Positions 35,059 through 43,364 of a DNA stretch of 64,000 nucleotides are shown piece by piece. Positions within the stretch are counted from its first letter, which is position 1. Each line of letters begins with the position of its first letter. Source of the DNA: Pontibacter kalidii (GTDB taxonomy: Bacteria > Bacteroidota > Bacteroidia > Cytophagales > Hymenobacteraceae); contig NZ_CP111079.1 in assembly GCF_026278245.1 (NCBI RefSeq), positions 2,234,501 through 2,298,500 on the forward strand, read 5' to 3'. The notes under the pieces are model-generated. The model did not search any database, was not told where the DNA came from, and saw only the letters and a program-made list of their open reading frames with translations. Made by a program: the position numbers and the translations under genes.

Positions 35059-36033
35059 ATGGCACGTTATCTTACAGGCATCCAGAGCACGGGCCGCCCG
35101 CACCTGGGCAACCTGCTGGGCGCTATCATTCCGGCTATCAAGTTCTCCGAAACATCCGGCCAGGAGGCGATGTACTTTATCGCAGACTTGCACTCGCTCA
35201 CTACCATCCGCGATGCTGAAACCCTGCGTCACAATACCTACTCGGTGGCAGCGGCCTGGCTTGCTTTCGGTTTTGATACGGACAAGCATATCTTCTACCG
35301 CCAGTCGGATGTGCCGATGGTGACGGAGCTAAGCTGGTACCTGAGCTGCTTTACGCCGTTCCCGATGCTGGCCAACGCCCACTCGTTTAAAGATAAATCC
35401 TCGCGTCGTGGCCTTGCCGACGTAAACGCCGGCTTGTTTACCTACCCGGTGCTGATGGCGGCTGATATCCTGATGTATGACGCCAACTTTGTGCCGGTGG
35501 GCAAGGACCAGGTACAGCACCTGGAGATCGCCCGCGACATTGCTAGCTCGTTTAACCACATTTACGGTGAGACGTTTGTGCTTCCGGAGGCAAAGACCGA
35601 TGAAACTGTGATGACCGTACCAGGCATTAACGGCGAGAAGATGAGCAAGTCGTACGGCAACATCATTGATATTTTTGAGGCTGACAAGCCGCTTCGCAAG
35701 ACGATCATGAGCATCGTAACCGACAGCACCGCGCTGGAGGAGCCCAAGAACCCGGATGAGGATACTACCTTTAAGCTCTACAGCCTGCTGGCATCGCCGG
35801 AGGAAGTGGAGGCGATGCGCCAGAACTACCTGGCTGGTGGCTACGGCTACGGCCATGCCAAGCAGGCGCTCTACGAGCTCATCATCCGGAAGTATGCCAA
35901 AGAGCGCGAGGTGTTTAGCTACTACATGAGCAACCTGCCCGAGCTCGACAAGAAGCTGAAGGAAGGCGCGGAGAAGGCCAAGGCCATTGCCACACCCGTA
36001 CTGCAGCGCGTGCGCCAGAAACTGGGGTACTAG
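35059..36033 (+). CDS. trpS: Tryptophan--tRNA ligase
   Basis: 324 residues, class Ic synthetase. HIGH-type motif TGRPHLGN (11-18), KMSKS at 194-198, and tryptophan-site texts YFIADLHSLTT, YPVLMAADILMYDANFVPVGKDQVQHLE. Length is normal. It charges tRNA-Trp. No T-box or leader peptide is evident upstream. Single gene. Confidence 0.96.
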   Translation: MARYLTGIQSTGRPHLGNLLGAIIPAIKFSETSGQEAMYFIADLHSLTTIRDAETLRHNTYSVAAAWLAFGFDTDKHIFYRQSDVPMVTELSWYLSCFTPFPMLANAHSFKDKSSRRGLADVNAGLFTYPVLMAADILMYDANFVPVGKDQVQHLEIARDIASSFNHIYGETFVLPEAKTDETVMTVPGINGEKMSKSYGNIIDIFEADKPLRKTIMSIVTDSTALEEPKNPDEDTTFKLYSLLASPEEVEAMRQNYLAGGYGYGHAKQALYELIIRKYAKEREVFSYYMSNLPELDKKLKEGAEKAKAIATPVLQRVRQKLGY

Positions 36034-36236
36034 GCGCGCCAGGGCAGTTAAGCTCCAAAGAAGATAAGTAAAAGGAATCCTGTTATTCTGTAAAGCATCT
36101 TGGGCACAGGGTAGGTAAGCTGTTGCCAATGGCCTAAAAAGATCCTTTCAGGATGACAAGAAGGATAGAATAGCCCATTCATACTTGCCGAAAGGACCCT
36201 TTGAAGTGGGTTGTTGAATGCTAATCGTTTGAAAAG

Positions 36237-36273
36237 AAAGCGGCAGCTGCGCGAAACCGGCTGCCGCTTTTTT
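36237..36273 (+). terminator. Terminator in the trpS-acyltransferase gap
   Basis: AAAGCGGCAGC (36237-36247) pairs with GCTGCCGCTTT (36260-36270), ending in TTT. It lies 200 bp past trpS. The rest of the 343-bp gap (36034-36376) shows nothing else except an AAGTAT copy. Confidence 0.85.
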
Positions 36274-36376
36274 GTGTGTCTCCACGCAGACTTGCCTGCA
36301 GCTCTTTAACATATCACATAATATCTATATCTTAAGGCAATAATTTATACTTTACCTGAACCCTGACCTTTATAGT

Positions 36377-37540
36377 ATGGCAAACGCAGTTGCAGCATCA
36401 GAACCCTTAACCCTGAAAAAGTCGGCCCGATACCTCTCGCTGGATGTGCTGCGGGGGCTCACCGTGGCGCTGATGGTGATCGTGAACACCCCGGGTAGTT
36501 GGAGCACCATTTATCCGCCACTGCGCCACGCTCCCTGGCATGGCTTCACCGTAACCGACCTGGTTTTCCCGGCATTCCTGTTTGCCGTGGGCAACGCCAT
36601 GAGCTTTAGTATGCGCAAGTTCGAGCTGCAACCCGACAGCGTTTTCCTGGCGAAAGTGTTTAAGCGCACGGCCATTATTTTCCTGATCGGCCTGGTGCTG
36701 CGTGCCTTCCCGTTTGTGGCGCATGCCGAGGGCGGGGGCCTGGAGATGATCGACTGGACCGGCATCCGTGTGATGGGGGTGCTGCAGCGCATTGCGCTTG
36801 CCTATCTTATTGGCTCACTGGTGGTGCACTACCTCAAAATAAAGGGTGCCATCATCTTCAGTGCGGTGGTGCTGCTGGGTTACTGGGCCGTTTTATACTT
36901 CTTCGGCGACCAGCCGGACCCGTACTCCCTAGAAGGGAACGCGGCCCTGAAATTCGATCTGCTGTTCTTCTCCCCGGAAGTGCTCTACAAAGGCTACGGC
37001 ATTCCGTTCGATCCGGAAGGCCTGCTGAGTACGCTGCCCGCCGCTGTAAACGTGATTGCAGGCTACCTGGTAGGCATGGCTATCCAACGGTATGGAAACA
37101 ACCTGAGTACTGTGTTTAAGCTAAGTATAGCCGGGGCTGCCGTAATTGCTGTTGCCCTGCTGTGGGACCTGGTTTTCCCGATCAACAAAGCGCTCTGGAC
37201 CAGCTCTTATACTTTACACACTGTGGGTTTGGTGATGCTGGTGCTAGCCATGCTTATGCTTCTGATCGAGGTGCTGAACTATAAAAAATGGGCCTACTTC
37301 TTTGAGGTGTTCGGCAAGAACCCGCTGTTCATCTACGCCATGTCTATCCTGATCATTAAAACTCTGAGCTTTATAAAAGTGGATGAACAGACACGCCTGA
37401 GCCGCTGGATTTACCAGAACTGGTTCCTGAGTTGGGGCGAGGGAGAGTTTGCCTCTTTGATGTTTGCCCTGGCTTACATGCTGGTGCACTGGCTGATGGG
37501 CTACCTGATGGACCGCAACCGCATCTACGTAAAAGTATAA
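36377..37540 (+). CDS. HGSNAT/DUF5009-like membrane acyltransferase
   Basis: 387 residues with about 11 transmembrane segments. SLDVLRGLTVALMVIVNTPGSW, PWHGFTVTDLVFPAFLFAVGNAMSFS and GVLQRIALAYLIGSLVV match the heparan-alpha-glucosaminide N-acetyltransferase-like (NagX/DUF5009) family, which transfers acetyl groups across a membrane to amino sugars. The stop codon is part of AAAGTATAA. It ends at a strong bidirectional terminator. Confidence 0.9.
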   Translation: MANAVAASEPLTLKKSARYLSLDVLRGLTVALMVIVNTPGSWSTIYPPLRHAPWHGFTVTDLVFPAFLFAVGNAMSFSMRKFELQPDSVFLAKVFKRTAIIFLIGLVLRAFPFVAHAEGGGLEMIDWTGIRVMGVLQRIALAYLIGSLVVHYLKIKGAIIFSAVVLLGYWAVLYFFGDQPDPYSLEGNAALKFDLLFFSPEVLYKGYGIPFDPEGLLSTLPAAVNVIAGYLVGMAIQRYGNNLSTVFKLSIAGAAVIAVALLWDLVFPINKALWTSSYTLHTVGLVMLVLAMLMLLIEVLNYKKWAYFFEVFGKNPLFIYAMSILIIKTLSFIKVDEQTRLSRWIYQNWFLSWGEGEFASLMFALAYMLVHWLMGYLMDRNRIYVKV

Positions 37541-37553
37541 AAGGCATTCCGGT

Positions 37554-37600
37554 AAAGCACGAGGGCCTGCCACATTGGAAGTGGCAGGCCCTCGTGCTTT
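37554..37600. terminator. Perfect 20-bp bidirectional terminator
   Basis: Arms 37554-37573 and 37581-37600 are perfectly complementary with a 7-nt loop ATTGGAA; AAAG/CTTT at the base. It serves the convergent acyltransferase and EF-hand genes. Confidence 0.9.
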
Positions 37601-37616
37601 ATACTACGAAGCAGGA

Positions 37617-38213
37617 CTATTCCGTATCGTAATAGCGGCTGTATCTCTCGTTGTACTCATTGTTGTCCAGGACATCATCATCGTTCTCATCCCACAGACC
37701 AAAGATTCCGTCTGTATACTCACGCTCGTTAATCATTTTGTTGCGGTCAGCATCCCAATCGGTGTAGTAATTGGTATTGGCCATACCGGTTCTGAACTCT
37801 TTCTCGTCTAGGCTGTTGTCTTTGTTCACATCCCAATCATTCCAGTTCTGGTTCTCAATACCATAGTCTGCTGTAGCGGTGGTCCACTCATTCTCGTCGA
37901 GGCTGTTATCATCGTTCACGTCCCAGGTGTCGTAGAAGCCGCCATAAAATTCATTCTCATCCAGGTTGTTGTCATCGTTGGCATCCCACTCTCCGTAGCG
38001 ATTGTTAGAGGCAAAGGTGGTGTTAAACCTGTTGGTGTCCCAATTATCCATTACACCGGCATCTGCCTCGGTTTGTTCCTCAGCAACCATCTCGTTGTCT
38101 GTAGTGGCGACAGTCTCTTGCCCTTCACCGCCACAGGCTACTAGGCCAGTCAGCAGGGCGAAGCAAACACTGTTGGTAATATACGTCAATAATTTTCTCT
38201 TTGTAGTTTTCAT
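37617..38213 (-). CDS. EF-hand lipoprotein with five calcium-binding loops
   Basis: 198 residues. Lipoprotein signal with lipobox LVAC (Cys27), then an acidic linker, then five 12-residue EF-hand loops at 77-88 (DANDDNNLDENE), 98-109 (DVNDDNSLDENE), 128-139 (DVNKDNSLDEKE), 154-165 (DADRNKMINERE) and 175-186 (DENDDDVLDNNE), each preceded by a Trp. The loops keep Asp at 1, Asp/Asn at 3 and 5 and Glu at 12; the fourth is the most diverged. Likely a periplasmic or surface Ca2+ binder. A sixth degenerate copy (WDTNRFNTTF, about 58) is possible. Single gene. Confidence 0.9.
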   Translation of the reverse strand: MKTTKRKLLTYITNSVCFALLTGLVACGGEGQETVATTDNEMVAEEQTEADAGVMDNWDTNRFNTTFASNNRYGEWDANDDNNLDENEFYGGFYDTWDVNDDNSLDENEWTTATADYGIENQNWNDWDVNKDNSLDEKEFRTGMANTNYYTDWDADRNKMINEREYTDGIFGLWDENDDDVLDNNEYNERYSRYYDTE

Positions 38214-38395
38214 AGTTCTGGTTTTTTAGTTCAATTATGTAGCTATTAATAACTTACGGGTCTGGTTGTTAAGGAGGTTTAATTTTAACTACAAGAGAAG
38301 TAAATACACCCCTAGATGAAGTATAAACTAGCCTCTACATAGTAGATAACCAAAACAGTGCAATTCCTGGTACGTAGCAAGGCAACTGCCCCAAA

Positions 38396-38435
38396 ATAAA
38401 AAAGCACTTACCGCTGCCAAGGCAGCCATAAGTGC
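38396..38435 (-). terminator. Terminator after mgsA
   Basis: Read on the minus strand, GCACTTATGGCTGCC pairs imperfectly with GGCAGCGGTAAGTGC, then T6. It sits 24 bp past the mgsA stop. Confidence 0.75.
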
Positions 38436-38459
38436 AACACCTTTAACAAGAAGAGCTGC

Positions 38460-38837
38460 TTATACTTCTTCTGGCGTTTCCAGGATAACCAGGTCGGCCG
38501 TCGCGCGGTTCAGGGCGATCGGAATGTTGTTGATAACGGCGGTACGGATCAGCGTCTGGATGTCGTGCTCGTGGCCGTGGGGGGTTTCGGCGTCGATGAA
38601 GAAAATAACCTTATCCACCTCGTGCTGCAGCATTTTAGCCGCCAGCAGTATGTCGCCGCCGCTGGGGCCGTGTCCGAAGGGCTTCACATCGAGCTCCAGC
38701 ATGTCGTTTAGCAGTTTGGAGGTGTTGCTGGTGCCGATCAACTCGTGCTTTACAAGTTCCTCGCGGTGTACCTTGGCCCAATTGAGCAGCTCAGTTTTCT
38801 TCTGGTTATGGGCGATTAGCGCAATGGTAGTTTTCAT
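38460..38837 (-). CDS. mgsA: Methylglyoxal synthase
   Basis: 125 residues from MKTTIALIAHNQKK. GHGPSGGDILLAA holds the catalytic Asp after GG; IDAETPHGHEHDIQTLIRTAVINNIPIALNRATADLVI matches the second catalytic Asp and phosphate region of MgsA, which turns dihydroxyacetone phosphate into methylglyoxal. GTSNTS replaces the more usual GTTG phosphate loop. A TTG six bases upstream is in frame, but the ATG fits the family. Single gene. Confidence 0.9.
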   Translation of the reverse strand: MKTTIALIAHNQKKTELLNWAKVHREELVKHELIGTSNTSKLLNDMLELDVKPFGHGPSGGDILLAAKMLQHEVDKVIFFIDAETPHGHEHDIQTLIRTAVINNIPIALNRATADLVILETPEEV

Positions 38838-39005
38838 AAGCAATATTTTGTCTCTGGCCCCCTCTATGGAAGCCTGCCTAAAGATACTGTTTTTTTGGAA
38901 ACAGCAGGTGTTAAGGTTTCATCTCTCCTGCACCAGCCTGTGGCGTACTCTCCTATCCTGCGCCAGATACTTGGAATAACGTCTGGGTTTCTCCCAGAAT
39001 TTTAC

Positions 39006-39278
39006 TATCTTTGTCTTCTTGTTACATCCTGATTTCGCCTCTGATCTTCGCTTGTAGCCGCTCCTATTGGTACAATTTCTCCCGCGGCACCGTCAGATAC
39101 TACTCGTCAGGGTCCATACGTTGGCAGCTCCCTCAGCATTGGTGTTTAAGCGAAGGAACATGTTAGTGCTACAGCATCAGCATGGTGTTTTTTGCCGGGC
39201 AGTTGCCGCCTTTGTACCGCCTCCGCCAGCCATACTTTAACATAGGCCGGGGCGCATTTCTCACTTAAAATTTTTACT
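39006..39278 (+). promoter_or_regulatory. -7 box and long leader of the cold-shock-type small protein
   Basis: TATCTTTG at 39006-39013 is an exact -7 box; transcription would begin near 39019, giving a leader of about 260 nt before the ATG at 39279. The leader is rich in short inverted stretches and has no ORF of note. Long leaders are typical of cold-shock mRNAs, which is inference here. Confidence 0.45.
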
Positions 39279-39497
39279 ATGGCCAGATCACAGAACACTT
39301 TCCTGAAGAAGCAACGTGAAAAACAACGCAAGCAGAAGAAGGAGGAAAAGCTGCAGCGCAAGCAGGAACGCCAGGAAAACTCCTCCGGCGGAAGCCTGGA
39401 CGCCATGATTGCCTATGTGGATGAGTTCGGCAACATTACCGATACGCCCCCGGAAGAAAGGGAGGAAACCAAATCCAAAGAAGAAGACATAGCTTAA
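39279..39497 (+). CDS. Stand-alone N-terminal domain of Bacteroidota cold-shock proteins
   Basis: 72 residues. A very basic N-terminal helix (KKQREKQRKQKKEEKLQRKQ) followed by SLDAMIAYVDEFGNITDTPP. In many Bacteroidota this exact arrangement is the N-terminal extension of a cold-shock-domain protein; here the protein stops before any RNA-binding fold and a terminator follows 8 bp later, so no CSD is encoded. Probably RNA or ribosome associated, by inference. Confidence 0.8.
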   Translation: MARSQNTFLKKQREKQRKQKKEEKLQRKQERQENSSGGSLDAMIAYVDEFGNITDTPPEEREETKSKEEDIA

Positions 39498-39505
39498 AGC
39501 GCAGC

Positions 39506-39543
39506 AAAGGCAGGTAAGAATCCGTTTCTAACCTGCCTTTTTT
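39506..39543 (+). terminator. Terminator after the small basic protein
   Basis: AAAGGCAGGT (39506-39515) pairs with ACCTGCCTTT (39531-39540), ending T6. Confidence 0.88.
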
Positions 39544-39562
39544 AGTAACATTATACTTTGGA

Positions 39563-40264
39563 TTACTTCTTAGCTTTCCGGGCCAGCGCTTTGGCGATAG
39601 CGGCCTCGGCCAGCGGGGCCATTACTTTATACCCGGCTTCATTCGGGTGCACGCCATCATAAGTATACTCCTGCTTCAGCCCCTGCTGCGCATCTGCCAT
39701 GGCCGAGAAGTAGTCCAAATACACCAGGTTTTTCTCCGCAGCGTAGCCTTTGATCATCTCGTTCAGGGCAACCACTTTTGGAGCCGGCTCCTGCCCCGGG
39801 TTCCATTTAAAATCCAGCGCGGGCAGCACAGAGCTCAGCACCACTTTAATATTATTGGCCTTTGCCAGTTCCGTCATCGAGACAATGTTGTCCATGATCA
39901 TTTCAAGGGTGGAAGGGCCGGTGTTACCCGCGATGTCGTTGATGCCCGCTAAGATTACCACCACCTCCGGCTTCAGGTCGATCACGTCTTGCCGGAAACG
40001 CACCAACATTTGCGGTGTAGTTTGTCCGCCAATGCCGCGGTTAAGGTAAGGTTTCCCTTCGAAGAATGCCGGATGGTGGTTGCTCCAGCCCTCGGTAATG
40101 GAGTTACCCATAAACACCACGCGCTTCTCACCTGGGGCTGGTACTTTCAGCTTTGCATTCTCGGCTTTATACTTGTTTAACTGCGCCCAGTCCTGGGCAA
40201 AAGCAAAATTTGAGGATAGCATGGTGATGAGGAGAAGGGTGATGGTAAGTTTGATGTTTCTCAT
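39563..40264 (-). CDS. Secreted SGNH/GDSL-type esterase
   Basis: 233 residues. Signal peptide 1-23 (FAFAQ). Block I FMGNSITEGW has the nucleophile Ser55; block II NRGIGGQTT supplies Gly; block III LAGINDIAGN the Asn; block V YDGVHPNEAGY the Asp-His pair. This is the periplasmic GDSL family often acting as a carbohydrate or platelet-activating-factor-type acetylhydrolase. Single gene, at the edge of the AT-rich island. Confidence 0.92.
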   Translation of the reverse strand: MRNIKLTITLLLITMLSSNFAFAQDWAQLNKYKAENAKLKVPAPGEKRVVFMGNSITEGWSNHHPAFFEGKPYLNRGIGGQTTPQMLVRFRQDVIDLKPEVVVILAGINDIAGNTGPSTLEMIMDNIVSMTELAKANNIKVVLSSVLPALDFKWNPGQEPAPKVVALNEMIKGYAAEKNLVYLDYFSAMADAQQGLKQEYTYDGVHPNEAGYKVMAPLAEAAIAKALARKAKK

Positions 40265-40327
40265 GTTGGTGGATAGGTTAAGGGTTTGGTACGTGAGGTG
40301 AGTAAGGTATTAGCAGAAGTTTGACTC

Positions 40328-40350
40328 ATGTGCCGGGCTAGCTGTTGTTT
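40328..40350. repeat. attC-like boundary element b (no hairpin)
   Basis: GTGCCGGGCTAGCTGTTGTT matches both ends of element a (GTGCTGGGCTA ... GTGTTGTT) with the stem-loop missing. It abuts the stop codon of the hypothetical lipoprotein. Confidence 0.4.
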
Positions 40351-40968
40351 TTATTCCTTATAGATTGCGAGTCTTATTTGTCTATATCCATTTTGGCTGT
40401 TCCCAAACATAAATAAGTAGGCATTTAACCCGTCATTATTCAGCCATTTTATACCGTCTCTATAGCTCGATTGTCCACTGTTTGAATTGATTTCAATTTG
40501 TGTTGGTTCACCTAACCTTTTGGTTAGCTCCTTCCGCAAGTACTCGAACTTTTTCTGAAATGCGGTATACATTTTATCCAGTTCCTTTTTAGACTTCTCT
40601 TCTAATAGATTCTGATTGCTATTAGTCTGTTGATTCCATTCATAAAGTATGATTTTCACCGAACTATCTTGAGGAGCATAAAAATACTCCACCTCCAAAT
40701 CGAAAACTTGTTTCTCTGTTCTTGTAAAGGTTACTGGGGTAGCTAACTCAAAGCCCTTTTTGTTAGGGTAAATGCTTTCTCCAATTTTAATAAAATGGTT
40801 AGGTGTTACATCTATTGAGCCTTTGCCTTTTTCATACTCGATTGCCTCTGGTACCGTTAAACCTTCTAACTCATTAAATCTGTCAGACTTAAAAATCATT
40901 CTACTCGGGTTACAAGAAACAAGTAGGCTGGCAAGGATTACAAAAGGTATATTTTTTATCATCTGCAT
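40351..40968 (-). CDS. Hypothetical lipoprotein
   Basis: 205 residues from MQMIKN (MIKN, six bases later, is also possible). Lipobox LVSC near residue 20. The body alternates beta-like segments (FELATPVTFTRTEKQVFDLEVEYFYAP) with a charged helical part (EEKSKKELDKMYTAFQKKFEYLRKELTKRLG). No family recognised. Base composition is clearly more AT-rich than neighbours (two sampled lines in this island are about 37 percent GC), and attC-like elements flank it, so it looks acquired. Confidence 0.75.
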   Translation of the reverse strand: MQMIKNIPFVILASLLVSCNPSRMIFKSDRFNELEGLTVPEAIEYEKGKGSIDVTPNHFIKIGESIYPNKKGFELATPVTFTRTEKQVFDLEVEYFYAPQDSSVKIILYEWNQQTNSNQNLLEEKSKKELDKMYTAFQKKFEYLRKELTKRLGEPTQIEINSNSGQSSYRDGIKWLNNDGLNAYLFMFGNSQNGYRQIRLAIYKE

Positions 40969-40969
40969 G

Positions 40970-41028
40970 AACAACGTGCTGGGCTAAATAGTGGCGCAGC
41001 TACTATTTAGGTGTTGTTGTGGGTTGTT
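40970..41028. repeat. attC-like hairpin element a
   Basis: AACAAC (40970-40975) and GTTGTT (41013-41018, repeated 41023-41028) flank a perfect 9-bp stem CTAAATAGT/ACTATTTAG (40984-40992, 41002-41010) with a 9-nt GC-rich loop. It lies exactly between two minus-strand genes and contains the stop codon of the upstream one, the geometry of an integron cassette junction. Confidence 0.45.
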
Positions 41029-41459
41029 GTACTTATTTTTAAATCTGCTAAGAAACCTATTAGTATTAAAGAAAGACTTGCCAGTGGCCCAGAATAAAGG
41101 CACGCCAAAAGAGTTTGCCCGTCCCCATTACACGCTAAGTCAGTTCCAATAATTAGGATAAGAGCGGCTGTATTAACTAAAGTATAAATAGCAAGATTAA
41201 ATACTCTAAAACTATCTTTGACTACATTTTTGCCTTTGGCTAATTTCTGCTCAAGCCTACCAAAGTAGTATAAGGTTGAAAGTAAAATTAAGGCTACAGA
41301 GATAGATAGAATCAATCTATAGCTTGTCTCACAGTTGAATACTTTGCCGGTCAAGAACTCCGCTACCAAGACGCCAGGAAATAATGTCCAAGCAGGAAAT
41401 ATGGGTATCAAAGACCACAAGGCATTAGTAAATCCTAACTTGGTAAATCTAAAGCTCAT
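41007..41459 (-). CDS. Hypothetical small membrane protein
   Basis: 150 residues with four hydrophobic segments (about 13-35, 48-68, 85-105, 118-140). No family recognised. AT-rich like its neighbour. Its stop codon lies inside the attC-like hairpin a, and a second hairpin (41493-41514) lies just before its start, so it looks like one cassette of an island. Confidence 0.7.
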   Translation of the reverse strand: MSFRFTKLGFTNALWSLIPIFPAWTLFPGVLVAEFLTGKVFNCETSYRLILSISVALILLSTLYYFGRLEQKLAKGKNVVKDSFRVFNLAIYTLVNTAALILIIGTDLACNGDGQTLLACLYSGPLASLSLILIGFLADLKISTTTHNNT

Positions 41460-41480
41460 TTTAATTAACTATGAATACCC

Positions 41481-41520
41481 CACAACTACGGTATAAGCGT
41501 AAACCTACGCTTATCCGCAC
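41481..41520. repeat. attC-like hairpin element c (inverted relative to a)
   Basis: Perfect 9-bp stem ATAAGCGTA/TACGCTTAT (41493-41501, 41506-41514) with loop AACC. Read on the minus strand its flanks are GTGCGG before and ACCGTAGTTGTGGGG after, paralleling element a on the plus strand. Confidence 0.4.
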
Positions 41521-41602
41521 TATATCAATAGGGCTAATAACTTAGTACACCGCTGATGACATTCACTTATTACAATATATTCAAAATATCTATAAATCAA
41601 CC

Positions 41603-41647
41603 AAAAAAGCCGCACCCACCTCGGCTCGAAGCCTTGGCAAGTGCGGC
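41603..41647 (-). terminator. Terminator after the acidic hypothetical gene
   Basis: On the minus strand GCCGCAC pairs with GTGCGGC, followed by T6 (plus-strand A-run at 41603-41608); the 25-nt interior also folds partly. Confidence 0.6.
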
Positions 41648-41694
41648 AAGTATATATCAGCAGCCAGGCAGGCTACTAAAGTATAAATTCCGGT

Positions 41695-42093
41695 CTATTC
41701 GGCGGTCCAGAGTACGCGCTCCTGGTCTGCGAGCACCAGCAGTACACGAGGCGGGTTGGCTACCAGCACCAGGCGCATCTCCACACCCGGGAAAGAGTCA
41801 GACTCCACCCAAACACCTTCGTTATCGTCGCCTTCCTCCAGCTCTTTGCCGTCCAACGAGCTGGCCAGGTATGCGGTTGGCAACAGGATATCGGCATCAG
41901 ACTTTATCTTGCCGTGCACATCCTCCAGCACATCTTCCAGCTCATCGCCGTATTCTTCGTTAAAATCGTCTTCCAGGTCGTGCAGCTCTTCTTCTATGTC
42001 ATCATAGCGCGCATCGTTGTAGTCAAGCGCTCGTAACTCTTGCTTCTTCTCCAGGATGGCCACGATGGACTCGTTCAGGGCTTTTGCGTTCAT
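41695..42093 (-). CDS. Acidic conserved hypothetical protein
   Basis: 132 residues from MNAKALNESI. Strongly acidic middle (DIEEELHDLEDDFNEEYGDELEDVLEDVHGK), then a small beta domain (WVESDSFPGVEMRLVLVANPPRVLLVL). No signal peptide, no family I can name. In-frame codons upstream of the ATG look non-coding. It is divergent from hppD. Confidence 0.75.
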   Translation of the reverse strand: MNAKALNESIVAILEKKQELRALDYNDARYDDIEEELHDLEDDFNEEYGDELEDVLEDVHGKIKSDADILLPTAYLASSLDGKELEEGDDNEGVWVESDSFPGVEMRLVLVANPPRVLLVLADQERVLWTAE

Positions 42094-42239
42094 AATCGTC
42101 TTATTTTTTACAAAGTTGAAAACATGCCTCAGCAATTGCAAGAAATAGGTTTGATAATTTACCCTGGGCTGCCATCGTTTTGATAGTTGCGCAAAAGATG
42201 TATTTTTACGTAACCCATTATAAACTAATCAAACAAACT

Positions 42240-43364
42240 ATGAATACACAGCCCGCAACCTCAGAAGCAGTCACCAAAGATATCCTGCCCTTAAACGGCA
42301 CCGACCACATTGAGTTTTATGTAGGCAACGCCAAGCAGGCCGCCCACTTTTACCAAACCGCTTTCGGCTTTAAGCTCGTAGCCTACGCCGGCCCCGAAAC
42401 CGGCGTGCGCGACCGAGCCTCCTATGTAGTGCAGCAGGAAAAGATCCGCCTGGTACTTACCACAGCCATATATCCCGATTCGGAGATTGCCCGGCACGTG
42501 CACCAGCACGGCGACGGCGTAAAAGTGCTGGCCCTGTGGGTGGATGATGCCGAAGAAGCATTTAGAGGAACGGTGGCACGTGGCGCAAAACCAGCCATGG
42601 AGCCCAAAACAATAACCGACGAGTTTGGTGAAGTGAAGATGGCTTCTATCCATACCTACGGCGACACCATTCATACTTTTGTGGAGCGCAAAAACTATGA
42701 TGGCGTGTTTATGCCGGGTTACGTGGAGCGTACTTCCGAACTGATGGTGGAGCCTGTTGGCCTGAAGTACGTAGACCACTGCGTAGGCAACGTGGAGCTG
42801 GGCCGCATGAACGAGTGGGTGAAGTTTTACGAAGATGTGATGGGCTTCAGACTACTCCTCACGTTTGATGATAATGATATCAGCACCGAGTATACCGCCC
42901 TGATGTCTAAAGTGGTTTCGAACGGTAACGGCTATATCAAATTCCCGATCAACGAGCCGGCCGAAGGCAAGAAGAAGTCGCAGATAGACGAGTACCTGGA
43001 GTTTTACCGCGGGGCGGGCGTGCAGCACATTGCCGTGGCCACCCACGACATCCTGCACACCGTGTCTGAATTGCGCCGCCGTGGCGTGGAGTTCCTGCGT
43101 GTGCCGGAAACCTATTACGAAGACCTGATCGGGCGCATCGGCCACATCGACGAGGACATGGAAGACCTGAAGAAACTCAACATCCTGGTGGACCGCGACG
43201 ACGAGGGTTACCTGCTGCAGATCTTCACCAAGCCGGTGCAAGATCGCCCTACCGTGTTTTATGAGATCATCCAGCGCAAAGGGGCCAAGTCTTTCGGCAA
43301 GGGCAACTTCAAGGCCTTGTTCGAGGCCATCGAGCGCGAACAGGCGCTCAGGGGCAACCTTTAG
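42240..43364 (+). CDS. hppD: 4-hydroxyphenylpyruvate dioxygenase
   Basis: 374 residues, two vicinal-oxygen-chelate domains. Fe(II) ligands H180 (VDHCVGN), H263 (VQHIAVAT) and E342 (FYEIIQRKG); the C-terminal helix RKGAKSFGKGNFKALFEAIE gates the active site. It converts 4-hydroxyphenylpyruvate to homogentisate in tyrosine breakdown. Homogentisate dioxygenase, often next door in Bacteroidota, is not within the window. Confidence 0.96.
   Translation: MNTQPATSEAVTKDILPLNGTDHIEFYVGNAKQAAHFYQTAFGFKLVAYAGPETGVRDRASYVVQQEKIRLVLTTAIYPDSEIARHVHQHGDGVKVLALWVDDAEEAFRGTVARGAKPAMEPKTITDEFGEVKMASIHTYGDTIHTFVERKNYDGVFMPGYVERTSELMVEPVGLKYVDHCVGNVELGRMNEWVKFYEDVMGFRLLLTFDDNDISTEYTALMSKVVSNGNGYIKFPINEPAEGKKKSQIDEYLEFYRGAGVQHIAVATHDILHTVSELRRRGVEFLRVPETYYEDLIGRIGHIDEDMEDLKKLNILVDRDDEGYLLQIFTKPVQDRPTVFYEIIQRKGAKSFGKGNFKALFEAIEREQALRGNL

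Noticed and set aside
40328..41520. True integron with canonical attC sites
   Set aside because: The ends do not fit the GTTRRRY/RYYYAAC consensus and no integrase is present, so only attC-like geometry is claimed.
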